Shown: positions 1 to 8,009, counted from the first letter of the stretch. The stretch is DNA of 17,508 nucleotides from an uncultured Acetatifactor sp. (GCA_910584435.1 CAJUAP010000038.1:1-17508), one strand, 5' to 3'. Numbers and translations are program-made. The notes: generated from the letters alone by a model not told the origin.

Positions 1-204
1 GCCCTGACCGGAACCCTGTATTCTCTGATCCTGGCCGGTACCCTGCATTCTCTGGCCCTGACCGGAACCCTGCATTCTCTGATCCTGGCCGGTACTCTGC
101 ATTCTCTGGCTCTGACCGGAACCCTGCATTCTCTGATCCTGTCTGCTGCCCTGCATTCTCTGGCTCTGACCGGAACCCTGCATTCTCTGCCCCTGAGACA
201 TTCC
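1..204 (-). repeat. 27-bp tandem repeat coding for the 9-residue QRMQ repeats
   Basis: About seven full units of 27 bp lie in frame within the SH3 protein gene, with a partial unit at the window edge and degenerate units up to about position 260. Units alternate between Q-S/G-Q-R-M-Q-G-S-G and Q-D-Q-R-M-Q-G-T/S-G, giving a 54-bp higher-order period. The copies at 43-69, 97-123 and 151-177 are nearly identical in DNA, which points to recent expansion by slippage or recombination. Because the array reaches base 1, its total length is unknown. Confidence 0.9.
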
Positions 205-1299
205 ACTCTGTGCTCTCTGGCCTGCTCCCTGTGATCTCTGGCCCTGAGGCATTCCTGTCTGCCTTGCGCCCCCGGCCCGTCCCTGCGGTACCTCTGAATC
301 CACCGAATGCATCACCCGCTGGCTTCCGCCCTGGTTAGCGGCTTTTCTCTTCCTGAGTGCATCATTTTCAACTTCACTGAAATATGCCGCATCCATCATA
401 TCCTTAATCTTAAACACCAGAAAAGCAATACCGGCAACTGCTGCCACTAACAGAAACACCAGAATAATAATGATAACCTTCTGATTTTTCTCCGATTTTG
501 CAACTTCCTCATATAGCGCTGCATTGGAGTTGGCCGTATCTACTGAAGCAAAGAGATCTTCAATATTATAAGCCTCATTGGTGGCATTCACCATCAAATG
601 CCATTCTCCCTCATACAATATGGTGTCGTACGGCTTATCCTCCGGCACCGGCTCCTGGGTGGGTTCCGGCGCTTCCGGAGGAGTATCCGTCACAGGTGTC
701 GTATCCGCTGCTAATGTTACATAGTCAGAACGAATATAGCCGTTCACCGGCGTTTCCCCTGAATTATAATTCACCTGATACCAGAGGCTTCCATCTGCAT
801 CCGTTACATCTCCTGTGACGGTAAGAACCAAACCATTGGGAACTTCCGATACAATCTCGCCTGATACGGAAGGCGTGGAGCGAATTCTTCCTGAATCCCT
901 TGATACCGTAGCGCTGACAGGATTCAACGGCCTCACGTCTGCCGGCGGCTCATTGCCGGCTCCGCCGTTACCTTCCGGCGGCACTGAACCTTCTGTCAAT
1001 GTCACAAGATCCGAACGGATATAACCGGACAGACCGTTAAAACTAACCTGATACCAGTCCTTTCCGTCCGTTCCTTTCACCGTACCAACGATATCCACTA
1101 CATCACCCTGTTTGACGCCCCCGACCTTATCACTGCCGGTACTGGCTTCCTTACGAATATTTGCGCTGCGTGCTGTCACCTTGGCCTGGCTTGCATAACT
1201 CACAAACACTCCTGACAATCCGAATGTTACTGCCAGCAAAAACGCAAACACTCCCAGCAAAAGCTTTTCCTTCCGTTTTCCCGTTTTCTCTCTTCTCAT
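1..1299 (-). CDS. Membrane protein with two extracellular SH3 domains and a Gln/Arg-rich repeat tail (3' end outside window)
   Basis: An uninterrupted frame of 433 codons runs from ATG at 1299 to the window edge, so the C-terminus is missing. I see a basic N-terminus and membrane segment (about 11-35), a first bacterial SH3 domain (42-103, with N-I-R-K and DWYQV...GYIRSDLV), a second one (128-197, with RIRSTPS and LWYQV...GYIRSDYV), a Pro/Glu-rich linker (198-223), a second membrane segment (274-296) and a long polar tail. By the positive-inside rule the SH3 pair faces outward and the tail is cytoplasmic. From about residue 366 the tail is a 9-residue repeat built on QxQRMQGSG. SH3b domains commonly bind cell-wall peptides; that role is inferred here. 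The ribosome site GCGGAG lies about 8 bases upstream. The gene follows the zinc-ribbon gene by 29 bases and is probably the last known member of the purE operon. Confidence 0.85.
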   Translation of the reverse strand, partial: MRREKTGKRKEKLLLGVFAFLLAVTFGLSGVFVSYASQAKVTARSANIRKEASTGSDKVGGVKQGDVVDIVGTVKGTDGKDWYQVSFNGLSGYIRSDLVTLTEGSVPPEGNGGAGNEPPADVRPLNPVSATVSRDSGRIRSTPSVSGEIVSEVPNGLVLTVTGDVTDADGSLWYQVNYNSGETPVNGYIRSDYVTLAADTTPVTDTPPEAPEPTQEPVPEDKPYDTILYEGEWHLMVNATNEAYNIEDLFASVDTANSNAALYEEVAKSEKNQKVIIIILVFLLVAAVAGIAFLVFKIKDMMDAAYFSEVENDALRKRKAANQGGSQRVMHSVDSEVPQGRAGGARQTGMPQGQRSQGAGQRAQSGMSQGQRMQGSGQSQRMQGSRQDQRMQGSGQSQRMQSTGQDQRMQGSGQGQRMQGTGQDQRIQGSGQG

Positions 1300-1328
1300 A
1301 GTTCATTCTCCGCTTTCTGTTCTTCACT

Positions 1329-1787
1329 TTAGTGCTCACGCTTAAATCTTTTCTGACCTTCGCTGGCCGTTTGTTCCATGCCAAAACCCTGATCGTTCTT
1401 ATGGAGCATTTCTCTCTGCTGTGCCTCCAGCTTGCGATGCACCTTTACCTCACATTCCGGACAATATTGGCCGGATCGAATTGTCTTACCGCACAGCTCA
1501 CACCGCAGGAAAGTCTTAGAGCCTTCCGCCACCTCAATCCTTCCGTCTTTCAGCAGACGCCGGATCGTGCGCTGAGATACGCCCACTGCCTCCTCTATCT
1601 GTGCTGCCGTAGCCCCCCTGTGCTCCTCTATATACAGTCTCACTTTTCCATAATCATCATAATCAACATAATTGCAATCTTCACATTGATACTCACCCAC
1701 ACCCTTAAATATCATAACGCCTCCGCACATTTTACACACATGCGGAATATTATAAAGCTCTATGGAACCTAATTTTCCCCTTTCCAT
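1329..1787 (-). CDS. YvyF-like zinc-ribbon / helix-turn-helix protein
   Basis: 152 residues. The layout is a first Cys4 knuckle (C18-x2-C21 ... C35-x2-C38), a helix-turn-helix-like segment (about 59-82, ATAAQIEEAVGVSQRTIRRLL), then a second Cys4 knuckle (C96-x2-C99 ... C109-x2-C112) and a charged tail rich in Lys and Gln. This order matches the family of small proteins called flagellar operon protein YvyF (TIGR03826-like) in Bacillus and clostridia, whose exact role is not settled. Here it sits 32 bases behind purD with an AAGGAGG ribosome site in the gap, so it is probably co-transcribed with the purine genes; no flagellar structural gene is in view. A nucleic-acid-binding or scaffold role is inferred from zinc knuckles plus HTH. 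The family match is by eye. Confidence 0.75.
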   Translation of the reverse strand: MERGKLGSIELYNIPHVCKMCGGVMIFKGVGEYQCEDCNYVDYDDYGKVRLYIEEHRGATAAQIEEAVGVSQRTIRRLLKDGRIEVAEGSKTFLRCELCGKTIRSGQYCPECEVKVHRKLEAQQREMLHKNDQGFGMEQTASEGQKRFKREH

Positions 1788-1819
1788 ACAGTATACCTCC
1801 TTGCTTATGTCTTAGTGCT

Positions 1820-3094
1820 TCAAGGCATAATTTTTTTACCAATATCATGACGCATATATTTGTTGGCAAAAGATACCCACTCTGTTGCCGCATATGCTTT
1901 CTCCCGCGCTTCCTCCAAATTCTTACCCCTGGCAGTCACTCCAAGAACACGGCCGCCGTTTGTCACAACACGGCCCTGGCTGTCTAATTTACTTCCCGCA
2001 TGAAAACAGTAATAGTCCTCTTTTCCCTCAAACTGCTCCAGCCCTGTAATCTCATATCCCTTTTCATAAGAAACCGGATACCCCTCGGACGCAAGCACCA
2101 CACACACAGCCGCATCTTCCTCGAATTCCAATTCTACCTTGTCCAACGTACCGTCAATACAGGCATCCACCACATCTAACAAGTCGTTTTTCATCCTGCA
2201 GAGCACAACCTGCGCTTCCGGATCGCCGAACCTGGCATTATATTCCAATACTTTAGGTCCCTCCGGCGTCAGCATCAGTCCGAAGAAAATAACCCCCTTG
2301 AATTCCCTTCCTTCTGCAGCCATGGCGTCCACCGTAGGCTGATAAATGTACTTCCTGCAGAATGCATCCACTTCCTCCGTATAAAAGGGACTGGGAGATA
2401 TATTCCCCATACCGCCGGTATTGGGCCCTTCATCCCCGTCCCCGGCACGCTTGTGATCCTGGGCGGAAGCCATGGGTTTGATTGTTCTGCCGTCCACAAA
2501 CGCTAATACCGATACCTCCGGTCCTGTCATAAATTCTTCAATGACCAGCACATCCCCGGCACTGCCGAAATGCTTATCCTGCATAATCTCTCTGACGCCC
2601 GCCCTCGCTTCCTCCAGAGTATTACATATCAATACCCCCTTCCCCAGAGCCAGGCCGTCCGCCTTCAGCACAATGGGCATATTGGAGTGCTCCAGATATG
2701 CAAGCGCCTTTTCCGGATCATCAAACGTCTCATACTCTGCCGTAGGAATGTGGTATTTCCTCATCAAATCCTTGGAAAAAGCCTTGCTTGCCTCCAGAAT
2801 GGCTGCCCGTTTTTCCGGCCCGAATACCCGAAAGCCTTCCGCCTCCAGCACATCCACCAAGCCTGCTGCCAAAGGGTCGTCCGGCGCCACAAAAACCAAA
2901 TCCACCTCTTTTTCCTTCCCATAAGCGATAATCTTATCAAATTCCATCACGCCGATAGAAGAATCACATTCTGCAATCTGTGCAATTCCGGCATTCCCCG
3001 GAACACAGAATATCTTATCAACCCTTTTGCTCTTTTTCATGCTGACGGCAATTGCGTGCTCCCGCCCGCCACCGCCTACAATCAGAACTTTCAT
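1820..3094 (-). CDS. purD: Phosphoribosylamine--glycine ligase (GAR synthetase)
   Basis: 424 residues, the normal size for PurD. It joins glycine to 5-phosphoribosylamine with ATP, the second step of de novo purine synthesis, in the cytoplasm. Visible signatures: the N-terminal VGGGGREHA (6-14), KADGLALGKGV in the ATP-grasp domain (144-154), PNTGGMG (224-230) and EYNARFGDPEAQ (284-295), which holds metal-binding residues. One small variation is VAPDDPLAAG (69-78), where many family members have Glu in place of the first Asp. The ATG has a very strong site, GGGAGG, six bases upstream. It follows purN by 41 bases in the same direction and is followed by the YvyF-like gene after 32 bases. No feature suggests loss of function. 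Confidence 0.97.
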   Translation of the reverse strand: MKVLIVGGGGREHAIAVSMKKSKRVDKIFCVPGNAGIAQIAECDSSIGVMEFDKIIAYGKEKEVDLVFVAPDDPLAAGLVDVLEAEGFRVFGPEKRAAILEASKAFSKDLMRKYHIPTAEYETFDDPEKALAYLEHSNMPIVLKADGLALGKGVLICNTLEEARAGVREIMQDKHFGSAGDVLVIEEFMTGPEVSVLAFVDGRTIKPMASAQDHKRAGDGDEGPNTGGMGNISPSPFYTEEVDAFCRKYIYQPTVDAMAAEGREFKGVIFFGLMLTPEGPKVLEYNARFGDPEAQVVLCRMKNDLLDVVDACIDGTLDKVELEFEEDAAVCVVLASEGYPVSYEKGYEITGLEQFEGKEDYYCFHAGSKLDSQGRVVTNGGRVLGVTARGKNLEEAREKAYAATEWVSFANKYMRHDIGKKIMP

Positions 3095-3135
3095 GTTATA
3101 CCTCCCTGTCCGTCACGGCTGCACAGTCAATGCTT

Positions 3136-3762
3136 TTACCCGCACCGCAGCACCTTATTATCCACAACCCGAATCCTGCCATTGGCAATGTCATCTATGG
3201 CCTTTGGAAGCAGAACCCATTCCGCCTCTTCCATGACGCGCCGCTGTAAGATTTCCGGTGTATCATTCTCTTCCACCTCTACTGCCCTCTGGGAAATAAT
3301 CGGCCCTTCATCCATTCCCTCATTGACAAAATGTACCGTTGCCCCGGTCACCTTCACGCCCCGTTCCAGCACCTTCTCATGTACCTTCAGGCCATAATAT
3401 CCCACCCCGCAAAAAGAGGGAATCAAGGAAGGATGAATATTTATGATTCTATTGCTGAACTTCTCCACCAGCTGCGGAGGAATCCTCACCAGAAATCCTG
3501 CCAGCACCACCAGATCCGGCGCCAGATCACAAACCTTTGCCGTCAGCGCCTCATGGTAAGCCTCTCTGTCAGGATATTCCTTCGGCGACATTAAAATGGC
3601 AGGAATCCCTTTTAGCCTTGCCCGTTCCAGCGCCCTGGCATTTGCATTATTGCTGATGACAGCAGTCACTTCCGTATTGGTGATTTTTCCCTGCTCTATG
3701 GCATCCAGAATCGCCTGGAGATTCGTGCCGCCGCCGGATACACAGACTACAATCCTCAACAT
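3136..3762 (-). CDS. purN: Phosphoribosylglycinamide formyltransferase (GART, folate-dependent)
   Basis: 208 residues from the chosen start. It transfers the formyl group of 10-formyl-tetrahydrofolate to GAR, the third purine step. The N-terminus IVVCVSGGGTNLQAI (4-18) is the phosphate-binding start of the family. The catalytic set is visible: N108 and H110 in INIHPSLIP and D151 in GMDEGPII, matching Asn106, His108 and Asp144 of the E. coli enzyme by eye. The frame stays open upstream to 3792, but I chose ATG at 3762 because AAGGGG lies about eight bases before it and because homologues begin with a short M-x-x-I-x-V strand. This start overlaps the stop of purM by seven bases, which suggests translational coupling. 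Confidence 0.96.
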   Translation of the reverse strand: MLRIVVCVSGGGTNLQAILDAIEQGKITNTEVTAVISNNANARALERARLKGIPAILMSPKEYPDREAYHEALTAKVCDLAPDLVVLAGFLVRIPPQLVEKFSNRIINIHPSLIPSFCGVGYYGLKVHEKVLERGVKVTGATVHFVNEGMDEGPIISQRAVEVEENDTPEILQRRVMEEAEWVLLPKAIDDIANGRIRVVDNKVLRCG

Positions 3763-4781
3763 AGCACAACCCCTTTTTCCCCTGCCTCGCAATATCCTAT
3801 TCTATACGGCGTCTCTCCCGCAGCCTTCAGCGTCTCCATCGTCTTCTCCGCGTCCGCAGGATTCACTGCAAGCACCATGCCAAGCCCCATATTATAGGTA
3901 TTGTACATCATCTGTTCTTCTATGCCGCCCTTCTTCTGCAGCAGACGGAAAACAGCCGGGACTTCATAGCTGTCTTTCTCCACCACTGCCCGGATTCCCT
4001 CCGGAAGCATTCTGGGAATATTCTCATAGAAACCGCCCCCTGTAATATGACTGCATCCCTTTATGGCAATACCTTCTTCTCTGACGGCCTTTAACGCTTT
4101 CACGTATATCTTCGTCGGTGTGAGCAGGGCTTCTCCCAAAGTACTGCCCAATTCCTCATAATAGGTATCCAGGCTTTCCCTTGTCATCTCGAACACTTTT
4201 CTAATCAGGGAAAATCCATTGGAATGTACACCGGAAGAGGCTATTCCAATCAATACATCCCCTTCCCTGATTTCCTTCCCTGTGATCAGCTCTTTTTCGT
4301 CCACGATTCCCACGGCAAATCCTGCCAGATCATATTCATCCTCCGGCATCAGTCCCGGATGCTCCGCCGTCTCACCGCCTATAAGCGCTGCGCCTGCCTG
4401 TCTGCACCCTTCGGCAACTCCTTTGACAATTGCCGCTATCTTCTCAGGATAATTCCTGCCGCATGCTATGTAATCCAGGAAAAACAATGGTTCTCCTCCC
4501 GCACAGGCCACATCATTGACACACATGGCAACACAATCGATTCCGACCGTGTTGTGCCGGTCCATAAGAAATGCCAGTTTCAGCTTTGTCCCCACGCCGT
4601 CCGTCCCGGACAACAGCGTGGGCTTTTCCATATTTTTAAACTTCTCCATGGAAAATGCACCTGAGAATCCGCCGAGTCCTCCCAGCACCTCCGGGCGCAT
4701 GGTTGCTTTCACATGCTCCTTGATCAGCTCCACCGACTGATATCCCGCTTCAATATCCACTCCTGCTTTCTTGTAATCCAT
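3756..4781 (-). CDS. purM: Phosphoribosylformylglycinamidine cyclo-ligase (AIR synthetase)
   Basis: 341 residues from ATG 4781. It closes the imidazole ring: FGAM plus ATP gives AIR, step five of purine synthesis. Family signatures: YKKAGVDIEAG near the N-terminus (3-13), SGTDGVGTK (58-66) for nucleotide binding, and CVNDVACAGGEPLFFLDY (87-104). The C-terminal half shows IASSGVHSNGFSL and SHITGGGFYENIPRMLP, typical of the PurM/PurL superfamily. The frame can be extended to a GTG at 4802 or an ATG at 4793, but GGGAG placed before 4781 and the usual M-x-YKxAGVD start favour 4781. purE lies 25 bases upstream and purN overlaps its stop. Confidence 0.96.
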   Translation of the reverse strand: MDYKKAGVDIEAGYQSVELIKEHVKATMRPEVLGGLGGFSGAFSMEKFKNMEKPTLLSGTDGVGTKLKLAFLMDRHNTVGIDCVAMCVNDVACAGGEPLFFLDYIACGRNYPEKIAAIVKGVAEGCRQAGAALIGGETAEHPGLMPEDEYDLAGFAVGIVDEKELITGKEIREGDVLIGIASSGVHSNGFSLIRKVFEMTRESLDTYYEELGSTLGEALLTPTKIYVKALKAVREEGIAIKGCSHITGGGFYENIPRMLPEGIRAVVEKDSYEVPAVFRLLQKKGGIEEQMMYNTYNMGLGMVLAVNPADAEKTMETLKAAGETPYRIGYCEAGEKGVVLC

Positions 4782-4806
4782 ATTCTCTCCCATCCGCGTC
4801 ACCGGT

Positions 4807-5340
4807 TTATTTATTCTCCATATACGCCTTATATCCCAATTCCTGAAGCCTTGCGTCCTTAGCCTCCACCTGCTCTTTCAGCTTCGTACTGTAATCCTTC
4901 AGCCTTGACAACAGCGCATCATCCGACACAGCCAGAATCTTAGCCGCCAGCAGCCCGGCATTGACACCGCCATTGATGGCTACGGTTGCCACCGGAATCC
5001 CTGATGGCATCTGCACAATGGAATACAGTGAATCACGTCCTCCCAGCGAAGTTGTATGCATAGGAATTCCAATCACAGGCATGGGGAAAATAGCGGCGCA
5101 CATTCCCGGCAGATGAGCCGCCATACCGGCTCCCGCAATGATTACCTTGAACCCCTTTTCCTCAGCCGCCCTGGCATATTCAAAAAATGCATCCGGCTCC
5201 CTGTGCGCACTGATAATCTTCATCTCATAAGAAATTCCCAATGCTTCCAGGACATCCGCCGCCTTTGCCATGACAGGCATATCAGAGTCACTGCCCATCA
5301 CAATACCCACGCGCGGCAGACCACATTTTATCTCGTTCAT
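4807..5340 (-). CDS. purE: N5-carboxyaminoimidazole ribonucleotide mutase
   Basis: 177 residues. It converts N5-CAIR to CAIR in the purine pathway. Visible motifs: VGIVMGSDSDMPVM (11-24) forms the phosphate site, SAHREPD (44-50) holds the catalytic His, and AGMAAHLPG (71-79) and GRDSLYSIVQMPSGIPV (101-117) line the active site. The presence of SAHR and the GRDSL..VQMP block indicates a class I enzyme, which normally works with PurK; no purK is in the window. ATG 5340 was chosen; a TTG at 5349 is in frame but sits only three bases behind the GGAGG, too close, while the ATG is 12 bases away. It is the first gene of the purE-purM-purN-purD run, with a likely promoter about 150 bases upstream. 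Confidence 0.95.
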   Translation of the reverse strand: MNEIKCGLPRVGIVMGSDSDMPVMAKAADVLEALGISYEMKIISAHREPDAFFEYARAAEEKGFKVIIAGAGMAAHLPGMCAAIFPMPVIGIPMHTTSLGGRDSLYSIVQMPSGIPVATVAINGGVNAGLLAAKILAVSDDALLSRLKDYSTKLKEQVEAKDARLQELGYKAYMENK

Positions 5341-5488
5341 CTCTGTCAATTTCCTCCGTTCCTATTCCTATTTCCTATGCGCCCTCAGGCACTCCATGCG
5401 TTCCACACACTCCATGCGCTCCTGTTTTCCGCTTCTCGTCAACAGTACAAACCCTTGCCGCAAGATCAGCAGCTTCCCTCTCCAGTAC

Positions 5489-5517
5489 AGTTTAACGGAA
5501 GAAACGTTTCTGCGCAA
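5489..5517 (-). promoter_or_regulatory. Likely purE operon promoter with a LacI-type palindrome in the spacer
   Basis: On the - strand TTGCGC (5512-5517) and TAAACT (5489-5494) are separated by exactly 17 bases. The spacer contains the perfect 12-bp palindrome AGAAACGTTTCT (5500-5511). The AAACGTTT core is the type of half-site arrangement bound by LacI-family repressors such as PurR of enterobacteria and CcpA. Each hexamer alone is a moderate match, so the promoter call rests on spacing, location just behind the previous gene, and the operator-like palindrome. The leader to purE would be about 140 bases. Confidence 0.45.
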
Positions 5518-5520
5518 CTA

Positions 5521-7635
5521 CTATTTTTCAAAAGCCTTATTTAATTCTTCACACCCCGGCAGTACAAACCGCCCGTCCCGGATAATCACAATACGGCTGC
5601 CGTCTCTACGGACTGCCGTCAGCTCACCCAGTTCGTCATATGGTATGGTAATATCCGTGTGGCAGTTAAAATATGCCGCCCCCGGCTTCGTCCCCCGCAG
5701 ATCGGCTGCTTCATTGGATCTCGCCACAATTTCCTTACCGTCGGGATTATAGACCTTCACATCCTCCACATGCGCATAGCAGGTATCACCTACGGCAAAA
5801 TGAGGCCCCATTTTCTCCGCAATCAATATGGGGAGCTTTGCCTCCACCCCCAGACGCCTGGCTGCCATATAGGCAACGGTATTGGTGCCGATAGCAAATT
5901 CACCCATGGGCAGGGAATCGTGATGATACAGGATATTCTCCTGAATAAATCTCCTGTTTTCTTCCTCTCCGGCAAAATTTGCACAGGAATAATCCCGTAT
6001 TCTTCCATTTTCAAAAACAATCTCCAGCTCCCTGTACTCTAAACCGTTCAGGAATACACGGCTTACATGCAGACGTCCCTCTGTGCCTTCCAGCACCGGT
6101 GATGTAAAAACCTCCCCTACAGGAATATTCACATCCGCCACACAATTCTCAAAAATTGTCTCTTTTTCAGGATCGGCCAGCTTATACAGGTTCACCTTTA
6201 AATCCGTCTTATTGCCGTTTGTACCCCTCACCTCACAGTAATCCGCCGTATCCAGCGCATCGATCAGCGTCTGCTGCACTTTACGATAGCACATATAGTC
6301 CAGGGTATTGATACGGATGGTTTCCCGGAAAAGTTCCTCAAATACATCCCCCACCTCAGGAACAGGAAAAGCAATGATGGTAAAGCTTCTCTCTTCTTCA
6401 GGAATATATTCTCTCTGCAGTGCGCCTGACCGGGAACGATACTCTACCCAGAGAGCTTTCTGCTCCGGTGTCAGCTGCAGAGCTTCCTTTTTTGATTCCG
6501 GTATAAAGTCCGCTTCCCCGAAAGTCTCCACCACCGCCGGTCCTCCATAACCTGCCGCCTGCTCCTTATATTTTTCATAGGCGGTACGTGTCACTTCCAG
6601 TCTGCGGTTCACATAATTCTTATCTAAAAACAATCCATTGTCATCTTTGTGATCATAATCAAACTGCCTGTTTGGTATTGCCCCATGGATGCCGGTGTTC
6701 CCAGGCCCCTTGTTATCCAGTACACTGTAAGCTCTCCTGAATACGATTGCTTTCAGCCCCATCTTCTCGAAATTCCGAACCGCCCTGCGCATCATCCGCT
6801 CAAATCCCAGTTGATAATACAATCCTACCGTCTTCTTCTTCGACAAATCCTTCCCCGTCACCTCAAAACCAATCCGGTATCCTTCCGTATAAGTATCCGC
6901 CATACCTGCAATGGTCTCTTCCGGCAATCCGGCCATAAATTCCGCCATTTCCAGTGTACTGTCGCTGACATATTCCCCATAGCGATATAAATATCTCACA
7001 TCATTGAGATTGCTCTCCATGATCATTTTCAGCGAGGTGATTCCCTGGCAGCATCCGCCCTCTGCACAATGACACTCCGGCCCGGGTTCATCCGCACAGA
7101 CCTGCTCTCTGATCCTGCGCTCCGCAGCCACATCCGCATAGTCGCTTACGAACCAATATAGAATCTTACGCACCTCTTCTCCTGAAGGAAGTTCTCCCTC
7201 TTCTTCCATGGCACAGCAGAACGCCCCATACACCTCTGCGAACAGCTCCATACGTATCACCACGTCCTCCAGTTTTCCCTCATAGACAAAACCGATCAAA
7301 CTCCGAAGCTCCGCATATAAAAAAGATAATTCTGCCCCCAGCTCTTCTCCCAGTCTGCTCACCGCATAGGCGGGATTGCCATAACTTTCCTCATAATGCT
7401 TCGGCAGAATATCCTCATACAACATATCATTTCTACGCTTCAATTCCTCTACAGACGCCTTCTCCAATCCTCCCTGCGCCAGGAACTCCATAGTATCATC
7501 CATCATAAGCAGAAATTTCGCACAAAACCCGAAATAATCCTCAAATATCCCATTGCCCAAATGCTCTCCGGGAATCTGACGGATTCTCTCTTTCACCAAA
7601 CTATACCGCTCATGCAGAATATCCAGATCATTCAT
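5521..7635 (-). CDS. M29-like metallo-aminopeptidase with a long N-terminal extension
   Basis: 704 residues. The C-terminal part (about 280-704) resembles the thermophilic aminopeptidases (MEROPS M29, PF02073): IPVGEVFTSP (504-513, E508), LPMGEFAIGTN (575-585, E579), EKMGPHFAVGD (607-617, H612) and CHTDITIPYD (658-667, H659 and D661). These five would be the two-metal ligands (Glu, Glu, His, His, Asp in Thermus aminopeptidase T); the mapping is by eye. M29 enzymes are usually near 400 residues, so about 280 residues are extra. This extension is mostly acidic and helical and ends in a Cys cluster (C180, C188, C190, C195, C196). No signal peptide is seen, so it is cytoplasmic and likely trims N-terminal residues from peptides. 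A GGAG site precedes the ATG, which lies one base after the stop of the small membrane protein gene, so the two are translationally coupled. Confidence 0.8.
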   Translation of the reverse strand: MNDLDILHERYSLVKERIRQIPGEHLGNGIFEDYFGFCAKFLLMMDDTMEFLAQGGLEKASVEELKRRNDMLYEDILPKHYEESYGNPAYAVSRLGEELGAELSFLYAELRSLIGFVYEGKLEDVVIRMELFAEVYGAFCCAMEEEGELPSGEEVRKILYWFVSDYADVAAERRIREQVCADEPGPECHCAEGGCCQGITSLKMIMESNLNDVRYLYRYGEYVSDSTLEMAEFMAGLPEETIAGMADTYTEGYRIGFEVTGKDLSKKKTVGLYYQLGFERMMRRAVRNFEKMGLKAIVFRRAYSVLDNKGPGNTGIHGAIPNRQFDYDHKDDNGLFLDKNYVNRRLEVTRTAYEKYKEQAAGYGGPAVVETFGEADFIPESKKEALQLTPEQKALWVEYRSRSGALQREYIPEEERSFTIIAFPVPEVGDVFEELFRETIRINTLDYMCYRKVQQTLIDALDTADYCEVRGTNGNKTDLKVNLYKLADPEKETIFENCVADVNIPVGEVFTSPVLEGTEGRLHVSRVFLNGLEYRELEIVFENGRIRDYSCANFAGEEENRRFIQENILYHHDSLPMGEFAIGTNTVAYMAARRLGVEAKLPILIAEKMGPHFAVGDTCYAHVEDVKVYNPDGKEIVARSNEAADLRGTKPGAAYFNCHTDITIPYDELGELTAVRRDGSRIVIIRDGRFVLPGCEELNKAFEK

Positions 7636-7636
7636 T

Positions 7637-7948
7637 CTAGTTTACTCCCATATACAAGATCAGACCCACTCCGGCAAGGGCAGCCATATTCAGTAAAATT
7701 CCCAGCACCGGAAAAAGTTTATAATAATTCTTCTCCCACACTGTCACGATACCCAATATCAGTCCGGTCAAAGAATAAATTGCGGAAAACAATCCTATTA
7801 CCCCATACTTCACAGAGACCTCTCCTGCTGCTTCATATGCCTGAAAAACTGCAGTTCCCAGGGAAGCCAGGCTGATGACCCCTAAAATGACTGCCATGGC
7901 AGCGCGGTGTGAGATTTTCCTGTCAGTAAAAATATATCCTTTTCTCAT
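7637..7948 (-). CDS. Small membrane protein with three to four hydrophobic segments
   Basis: 103 residues from ATG 7948. After a short basic start (MRKGYIFTDRKISHR) there are hydrophobic stretches at about 17-35, 48-68 and 79-100 with a break at WEKNYY. The pattern of a Lys/Arg-rich head, IxGxISLxSLG, then ILGIVTxxEK and LFPVLGILLN resembles small clostridial membrane proteins of unknown function (possibly DUF6142; recalled, not checked). The frame extends to a TTG at 7981, but that start has no ribosome site; ATG 7948 has only a weak GTGAGG very close to it, so the start is uncertain. The stop is one base from the start of the M29 peptidase gene, so the two proteins are made together and may act together at the membrane. 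No function is assigned. Confidence 0.7.
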   Translation of the reverse strand: MRKGYIFTDRKISHRAAMAVILGVISLASLGTAVFQAYEAAGEVSVKYGVIGLFSAIYSLTGLILGIVTVWEKNYYKLFPVLGILLNMAALAGVGLILYMGVN

Positions 7949-8009
7949 GCCCTCACGTCCGGACAGTTTGCAAAGATTCAACCGACGCTAAACTGCCAAT
8001 AGTTCAAAA

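Noticed and set aside
498..1024. Open frames on the + strand over the SH3 protein gene
   Set aside because: The - strand frame contains two clear SH3 domains and continuous coding to the window edge; the + frames have no start signal or domain.
2570..3397. Long open frame on the + strand over purD and purN
   Set aside because: It lies opposite well-supported purine genes, has no ribosome site, and its product is rich in His, Ser, Arg and Pro as expected of an antisense shadow.
3136..3792. Longer purN starting at 3792
   Set aside because: It would overlap purM by 37 bases and add a ten-residue basic head not expected before the conserved first strand; the ATG at 3762 has its own ribosome site.
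5341..5520. Purine riboswitch ahead of purE
   Set aside because: The conserved loop and junction bases of the purine aptamer were not found in the 170-base region; only a promoter and palindrome are supported.
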